The notes below the pieces were generated by a model. That model searched no databases and was not told the DNA's origin. It saw only the letters and a list, made by a program, of their open reading frames with translations. Position numbers and translations under genes: made by a program. A stretch of DNA of 64,000 bases, taken from contig JANUWF010001281.1 in NCBI GenBank assembly GCA_026120185.1, positions 1,840,501 through 1,904,500 on the forward strand. The letters are read 5' to 3'. How positions within the stretch are numbered: position 1 is the stretch's first letter; each line of letters opens with the position of its first letter. Source of the stretch: Voacanga thouarsii (taxonomy: Eukaryota > Streptophyta > Magnoliopsida > Gentianales > Apocynaceae). Positions 57,375 to 64,000 of the stretch are shown here, in pieces.

Positions 57375-59279
57375 TATGAAACCCCACCGGAGGCCAACCT
57401 AAGGGTAAGGGGGTCGGGATGCATATCATATTACTTTGCATGAATACACATGTTTTTGAATGATTTTATGTGCTTTAGAATTATAATTTATAGTCTAGAA
57501 GGCTTAGTTATGCTTATTGAGTAGGAAGGCTAAAATGGTAATTTTGCTTGAGGTCAAAATAGGATGATAGCTTGAGGATTAAATAGGAAGAATATTTGGA
57601 AGAGAAAATAAGAACAAGAGTTGTTGTGGTTTAGTGGTTAGAGCTTTGGAATTAATCTCTAAGATCCTGATATCAAATCCTATCATTTAAGTTTTTGTCA
57701 TGATTATTTTACTTTAATGTTGGATTTTTCGTCCCTTGCATTCCATAAGTAAAAATAGGAGTGTTGTCCTAGGGGAGACATGAAGAAAATGTCCTAATCC
57801 TATTCTTATATCCCAAAAAGAATTCTTAAGGGATTCATGTCCTTTTATTTCCTAGCTTAACCCTAAATTCTTTACCAATTAGATTTGTTCAATTTATCCA
57901 AATCTATATTTTAATTCCAAAAAATTCAACAAGGATTATTAGCCTTTAAATTTCAAAAATAATTCTTAGAGGTTGGAGATTGGACTGAAAATAGGGAAGG
58001 ATTTAAGAAAGGTTCCCAAGAGAAATTAATCTCCATGGTTGGACCTTCAAACTCCACTCCATAGTGTTCATCTTCTCCATGGAAGAAATTTGAAAATTTT
58101 CCAAATTCTTGGGCAGCCTAGCTTTCGAAAATCTTAGCCATCTTCCTTACTCAATTGCTGCCAGAAAAATGGCCAACTTATTCAGCTTGAAGATTGAAAT
58201 TTTCTTTTGCCAAAAACCGGACTGCACAAAGCTGTGCCAACTAGGAAAATAAAAAAAAATTCTGGACAGCTTCGATGCATAGCAGGCCAAAATCAAAGCT
58301 ATTTCTTCTACCCTTCAAACTAATAAATTACCTCTATTTTTACACCATAAAGAAGGCTGGAAACTAGCCTTAAAGGACTCTCAAATACCTCTCCAAACCC
58401 TCTGCAAATAGGCTAGAACATTGCAGAAAAACTGCACAGCAAATTCCTGCAACCAATTCGAAACAACCAGAAAAATTCCAGTCTTGCTCTCCTCAAGCCT
58501 TGTCCGAAAATCACTTCAAACTTCTTTGAGTTAACCTTTGTTCAGCCATGGGCTGAACTCCATTACCCCTCCACTGACCTTACACGACTAGACTCCATAG
58601 CCACTCCTCAAATTTCTCCTACAATCACACCAATCAAACTTCCATTTGAAGTTCAAAAATTCCAGCAATTACTCCATGAAAACACCCTTGGATTAAGCTT
58701 CAAAACCAAAAATTCTCCCACCATTGAACTCAGAAATTTGGCCAACCTTATAGCTTCATCAACCCTCATTCATTTCAGCAAAACACTGCAAACCAGCCGG
58801 CTCCATTGTAGCTCCATGGAACCTCCATCAATCAAACACCATTACCAAATCTTTTACATTAAAACACTCCTTAAATTTCTCCATTTGAATTTCAAACAAC
58901 CAGATTTTTCTCTCCTCCCTAATCTAGAAATCAAAATCACAGAACTCCCTCAATCATTTGGCCAGCCCCTTTAGAAATTCGTCCAGCACTTTCTCTCCAA
59001 TTCTCTCTATTTTCACCAAGAACACCAAGAACACACATTACCTTTCTTCAAGCCTAAGACCACTCCAAACACCTCCAATCCCTCCCAAAAACTCCAGAAC
59101 ACACCTACATACTCTATAGAGTCCATTACTGGATTTTATAACATCAAATCTCGAAAATAAAAATTTACAATTGGATCAAAAGCAGAATTTTTCTTGAAGT
59201 CTCAAGATCATCATCAAGGTAACTAAGAACAGCTTTTGTTCATCTTCTTCCCTTCACTCTTTAACATGACATACTAATA

Positions 59280-59315
<36 letters not shown>

Positions 59316-61576
59316 CAAAATGGTTGCTACAACCATGGCTGTTTTCTTTCCCCTCACTTAGACAATTCAAGTCTCCCAAGCATGTGGATCTCCTTAAATC
59401 TTAACCTTTCTTTTAAATTCTGGATTCATATCTCTTAGATGTTGATAGAAAGGGATAGAATATGATTGGGGATTGAGTATTTGCATATGTATGAAGGGGT
59501 TGAGATTGAAGCATGAGAATAATTGATCATGATTAAACTTTATGAAATTCCTTGTGGATCGATGCATGTTCTTCATGTCTTAAGAAATTATGAGTGTTTA
59601 AGCATGCTAGATGTTATGTCACATTTGGTGAATAGGATATTATGTTCTTATCTTCATTGAAGCCATGAATATGATTATGCTTAGTGGAGATTTGGCCTTG
59701 TGGTAGTAGGTATAGATTTAAGCCTTTGTTCATGAATAGAATAGTTTGTTGATTGATGTTGGAGTATATGCTCGTGAATCTTATTGTCAATAGGAAAATT
59801 ATGATCATGACCTTGTTGATCCTAGGCTATTTTGATTAGTAAATTTTTTTACCCTAATTAAAATTATTACTATGTTTTCGAAATTCTTAGGATGTTTTGG
59901 AAGTGGAATATTAGATGAAATAATAATATTTTACTAGTCAAATAAATGATATCGTTTATTAAAAATAATATATACGTATATATAAAACCTTTCATATAAA
60001 TAAGTAAAATATTAATGGCCTTGTAGACCATATGTTTATAAATACTATTTCTATTTATTTATTATCTATTAAACAAAATTTATTTATTATTGACTTTATT
60101 TATTATTTTCTATCTATTAATTATTAAATAAGAGATTAGTAATAATTTATTATTCATTTTACTATCTAAGAATTACCATTTAATAATATCATCTAGGACT
60201 TAGGATTCTTCATCAATTAAACCCTAGTTTACTTATTAATAACAACACTCAAGATTTATTATTTGAACCTATAACTTCTTAGTAATTATTTTACAACCCC
60301 TAGTTATTTTAACTTATCAAGCTAGTTTTATTTTATAAAATCCTTTATCATCTAGCCTTAAAGCTTAGGACATTAGGGTCATGATTGTAATAAGTTGAAC
60401 TATGATTATTTATGGAAGCGAATATAGCTTGAGTATAACCATATGACTTGTGTTTACCCCAAGCGGGGTTAGGTCAGCTTTGGAAGATTCTTGAATTTGC
60501 TCAAGCAAAGGATCAGGCAAGCCTCTGCATAAACTTATTTGAAGATAAAAGATTTCTATAGCAAGCCAAACACGATGTGTATGGGCACTCATTTTGTAAA
60601 GGCAATTAAGGACTGTTTCCTTTTTTGTTTCAGTCAAACAAATCATTTGAAAATCAAACATGCTGTTTTGCTCAAACACTAATGTCGTTCTAAAAACCAA
60701 CTTTGGCAAGAATTTTAAAAACCCTTAATTGTTATTTTCAAATAAATCAATGTATTATCAGTTTTTCCCAAGTGAGACAATCATTATTGAGTACTTAATA
60801 TGGGTAGACTACTAGGACTAGTCTTTGAAGGGTTAGGGTAAGGCTCTTAGTAGGTGGCCACTTCTGAGGGGTGAGTCCTTCCCGGATAGGATGCCAGTCT
60901 AGTAGGTCATGCCGATCCAAGCTAGCAAGTTTTAGTCATGTGGACTGTGTGTTTCCAGAGTGGACAACCAGTAAGTTTGGGTGTAGAGAATGAGGAGTAC
61001 CTCACCCGATAGGCCGATCACCTACCTTTTATCAGTTTGCACAAAGTGTGGTATTCTGACCGTTATATGGTTATGGGGCCCAACGTATGGTAACCTATGG
61101 CTACCTATTTGAGTGGTTGTATTTATTGTACACATGTACGGTTTGAAAAGCAAAATGCCACTCTTTATTTTTAACCTTATTTATTGCTTGCCAGCACTTT
61201 CTCTTGTATAATTTTTACAACTTGCATACATGAACTGTTTTACCTGAAACACTCAAAGCACACACGCAGCTTACTGAGATTTTTATCTCATCACCTTTTA
61301 TGCCATGTTTTTAGGTCGATCCTGCTGTGGAGATGAGTAGCTAGATTTGTTGCCTACTTTGAAGACTTTAAGTTATTTATTTTATGTGTTGTTTTGAGAG
61401 ATGATAGTAATCAATTTATTTTGAATTTGTTCCTAAATTTTGGGTTGTAATAAAATCAATTTTAAAGTATTGTTTTTATTTTCATTTGTGTGACTTAGTT
61501 ATAAAGACCTCTTGTCCTTTAGACGGGGCGACATCCCTGGCCCTGTTGGGCCTAGGTAGTGGGGTGTTACAACAAA
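57370..61576 (+). mobile_element. Solo Tekay LTR, 4197 bp, with ACAAA target duplication
   Basis: TATGAAACCCC (first G mutated) to GGGGTGTTACA, 57375-61571, flanked by ACAAA at 57370-57374 and 61572-61576. It matches the two Tekay-B LTR pieces and supplies the ~415 bp middle missing from both. It carries the tRNA-like module at 57627-57680 and (CT)n at 59285-59313. No internal element sequence remains, so it arose by LTR-LTR recombination. Open stretches inside (58738-58974, and 60410-60709 on the minus strand) look incidental. Confidence 0.9.
59285..59313. repeat. (CT)n microsatellite in Tekay LTR
   Basis: About 29 bases of alternating C and T. The same site in Tekay-B (45309-45327) has about 19. 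Confidence 0.93.
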
Positions 61577-61668
61577 ACACAGCCGGCGCCAGTTGGAAGC
61601 TCAGAGGCGTTGTCAGCTGCAGTCTAGAAGATTTGGTATGAAAATCAAGCAAAATCGGCACTATGGAT
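61577..61668 (+). repeat. LARD-D 3' LTR, second block, truncated
   Basis: ACAGCCGGCGCCAGTTGGAA onward matches 42630-42720 of the 5' LTR, then breaks at AAATCGGCACTATGGATA. The remaining ~1.1 kb of the LTR are missing. Confidence 0.8.
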
Positions 61669-62723
61669 AATATAAAAATGGATAGGCTTGAAAATCTCAA
61701 ACTATCCAAAGAATGCCTATTACCATCATTCCTAAGTTAAATCATGAATGTCTTTCTTATTTCGCCTTGAGAGATATTCAAGTAAGTTCTAGAATGCTCC
61801 ATGAATTTTAGTAGAAAAATAGGTTTAAGAACAATGTAAAGCATTTGATCAAGAACTACTTCGTCCAAGTGCGTGCAAAAAGTCATGCATATGCCATAAA
61901 TGATCTGGAACATATGCTCTATAATCTATCACAAAGACGTGCATTAAAAATACATCCTAAAAGTTAAATAAAAATCCAAACATTTTTTGAAAATTTTGAA
62001 AATTTGCTCAAAGGTTGCACAAAGGTTCAAAGAAGAATTTCAAGAAGAATAAAGTATAGAAAAATTCTCATTCTAACCACTCCCCCACACTTAAACTGAA
62101 CATTGTCCTCAATGGCCAAACAAATAGATCAAGGAACTATTGCCACGAGACCAAAAATATAAAGGAGAAGAGATAAGAACGACAATACTTCCTTGACGGG
62201 GTAGCTCCAATTTTTCAAACTTTGGGCCTAAAAAAAAAATTTGATAAAATCTTGGACAAAGTATATCACCAAACCACTCCCTCACACTTAAATTGGACAA
62301 TGTCCTCATTGGCAAAACATAAACACAAGAAAGCACCTCCAAAGGGACTAAAAATAATAATGGGTTAGAAAGTTTAAATAATACTTCCCAAGTGCAATAA
62401 TGCTCCAATAGGTATCCAAACTTGAGGTAAAGAGAAGGGCTTGTCCAAGTGGACTTTATTCCTATAAAATAAATCACAAATAAAAGCATAAAAATAATAA
62501 TAAAAAAACATACCTAAATAAAAGAAAACAAGCTAAAGAAAAAGACTAAAATAAAAAATAAAACAAAAACTTTTCACACTCATCATGCTTCCTCATCAAA
62601 CCTTTTGAAAAGAAATTAAAGCTCAAAATAGAAGATAGACATGATGAATGTAGAATGGAGAGAGGTATTTGAGAAATAAAAGATTTATGAAAATAAGTTT
62701 TCTCACTAAAGCAAAACACCTAA
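61669..62723 (-). repeat. Inverted LARD-D internal segment
   Basis: The minus strand matches about 55145-56080 of LARD-D: GCATTCTTTGGATAGTTTGAG, then both PPT-like sites (ACTCCCCCACACTTAAA at about 62083, ACTCCCTCACACTTAAA at about 62276 on the plus strand), then GAGGAAGCATGATGAG. It joins the truncated 3' LTR through GGATA shared by both sides. No gene is recognised. Confidence 0.82.
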
Positions 62724-64000
62724 TGTAATACCCCATGTTAGACTGCCTTTAATAAGTTGGTAAAAGTCATGCATGTCATATTGAGTTGTACCACATTTAA
62801 TGATTTGAATTATTTTCATGAAAATATTTATTTGTTGTTGCATGAATTAATTTGCTCTTGAAATGGTTGTGATAGTGGAGGTAGTTGAGTACTATTTTAT
62901 TGAAGGGGATTTATTAGGAAAAGGGGTAGAGTAAGTGAATAAGCATTAAAGGAATTTATTAAGAGAATATATGCCAAGAATTAAGGTGGTTTAGTGGATA
63001 AAGCTTGGTGTATGTTCTTTGGTGGGCTTGAGTTCGAATCCTAGCTATCTCAAATTCTTTCCTTTCTTTTATTTTCCTTCTACCCTAGTTTTCCCTAGCC
63101 TTGGACGAAATTCTTAAGGTTTTGGAAATCAATTTCTTAAAAATTAGGGGTGTACATTATCCTGAAAATTATTTTATAAATTAAAATTAAAATTCTAATT
63201 CTAATATCCTAGCATAATTTTTTTTTTAAGGCCAAGAGCTGATTTAAATGAGATGTTGACCCTTGGATTAAGTAAGGGTTTCAAAATATTGAAGGGAAAA
63301 AAGGAAGGGGAAAATTCAGTAGTTTCAAGGATTAGGAAACCAGAAATTGTCTTACCAAATAGCTATTTAAGGGCTGTTTAAAAAGTGCTCAAATTAATAC
63401 AAGAGATTAATTAATCTATTCCCTAAATAGATAACCTAATTCTTCTCTAGGGTTTTCTGGAAAACTCCCTCCTAGCAGCTGCCACTTAGGGTAAAGACAA
63501 CTTACCTAAAATACTCCCAAAACCTAGCTAGGATTGGCCAAGAAAACCCCAACCAATTAGGACTTGCTTCCAGCCAAAAGGAAACCAGAATTTCAGCTCC
63601 TTAGAATTTTCGTCACTGTTCACACACCCATTCTACCTGAAATTTCCAGCCACAAAACCTGCATCAAAAACCCCTCCAGCAAAAACAGCTGCACAAACCC
63701 TAATCTTTCCTTTCCTAATCTCGTCCAAGAAGCAGCCAGAGAATCAGCATCTTTCCTTCTCCTTTTCCTCCAGATTTTTGGCCACCTTCAACCCTAATTC
63801 ACCCATAAATTCCAACATAAAATCTACACAAAAGTTCCCTAGCTATCAAGCAGAAAAACAGCTGCACAAAGGCCCATTCTTCCTTTCCTATTTTCTCTAT
63901 TATAGGGACCCAAAACCAATTAGTTTTTTCTTCCTTTTATGTCCAGAATCTCGGCACCCTCAGCTTCTCAAAAACAGCAGCAATCAACCCTAATTCCTCT
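62724..64000 (+). repeat. Tekay-like LTR, 5' part, continues past window
   Basis: Starts TGTAATACCCCATG after the inverted LARD-D piece. It is diverged from the other Tekay LTRs but keeps the tRNA-like module at 62987-63041, where the B box AGTTCGAATCC is one base from consensus. No 3' end is in the window, so solo or full-length status is unknown. Confidence 0.65.

Larger units (their letters stand above)
42356..61668 (+). mobile_element. LARD-D: Athila/Tat-like LTR element without visible pol, broken by nested insertions
   Basis: The 5' LTR (42356-43890), an Asp-tRNA-type PBS, about 3.0 kb of internal sequence in two blocks (43915-44678 and 54859-57098), a PPT and part of a 3' LTR (57099-57374 and 61577-61668) share one orientation. 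Neither internal block shows protease, RT, RNase H or integrase, so it looks like a large non-autonomous derivative mobilised in trans. Three insertions interrupt it: a solo Angela-type LTR, Tekay-B within that LTR, and a solo Tekay LTR in the 3' LTR. The 3' LTR ends in a junction with inverted LARD-D sequence. Confidence 0.78.

Noticed and set aside
58738..58974. Gene in the solo Tekay LTR
   Set aside because: Low-complexity Ser/Leu/Pro text, no counterpart frame kept in the other LTR pieces, no domain.
60410..60709. Minus-strand ~99-codon gene duplicated at 46440-46739
   Set aside because: The two copies are open because they are recent copies of the same LTR. Changes between them show no obvious codon bias, and there is no domain or promoter. 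A dN/dS test over more copies could reopen it.

Overview
This window looks like the heterochromatic, repeat-dense fraction of a plant (probably eudicot) nuclear genome. Every coding trace I can recognise belongs to a transposable element. I see no host gene, rRNA, canonical tRNA or CRISPR array. The plant assignment rests on the lineages present (Angela/BARE-like and SIRE-like Ty1/copia, Tekay-like chromoviruses, Athila/Tat-like Ty3/gypsy, a TNP2-type CACTA transposase), on PBSs matching initiator Met-tRNA or Asp-tRNA, and on AT-rich sequence with very long LTRs. The element names Tekay-1, Tekay-B, Angela-A, Angela-C, SIRE-G, Athila-E and LARD-D are my own labels.

Layout, left half. Tekay-1 (Ty3/gypsy, plus strand) enters from the left edge in gag. 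It is broken in the integrase zinc finger by Angela-A (3081-12302, exact 5-bp duplication GGTAG) and again after the integrase core by SIRE-G (13091-24133, duplication TGGGT/TGGGC). It ends with a 4.0-kb 3' LTR at 28520. Tekay-1 itself sits inside the RT of Athila-E (minus strand, 28521-32193). Athila-E sits in a minus-strand Angela-type LTR (32194-33149), which lies next to a CACTA transposase pseudogene (about 33350-35814).

Layout, right half. The transposase is cut by Angela-C (35815-41112), which stops in its integrase and abuts an inverted Angela-type LTR fragment (41113-42355). Into that fragment went LARD-D, an Athila/Tat-like element with no visible RT or integrase (42356 to about 61668). 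LARD-D carries a solo Angela-type LTR (44679-54858), which is itself split by Tekay-B (45241-54469). LARD-D's 3' LTR is split by a 4.2-kb solo Tekay LTR (57375-61571, duplication ACAAA). The window closes with an inverted piece of LARD-D internal sequence (61669-62723) and the start of another Tekay-like LTR (62724 onward).

How the parts work together. Each autonomous family shows the usual LTR, PBS, gag, protease, RT/RNase H, integrase and PPT machinery, in copia or gypsy order. All copies are inactivated, mostly by nonsense codons that C-to-T or G-to-A changes would explain. The features I consider most worth a second look are: (1) a small basic ORF in the U5 of Angela-type LTRs ending at a splice-donor-like site, in phase with a splice-acceptor-like site two bases before the gag ATG, in two elements; (2) an acidic ORF before gag in Tekay-B with two tandem SUMO-interacting-motif-like segments; (3) the permuted half-LTR structure of Tekay-B, as expected from reintegration of a broken one-LTR circle; (4) a tRNA-like A-box/B-box module in Tekay LTRs.

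All boundaries were read by eye. LTR ends supported by TG..CA termini, adjacent PBS/PPT and target duplications are good to a few bases. Domain limits inside pseudogenes are approximate.
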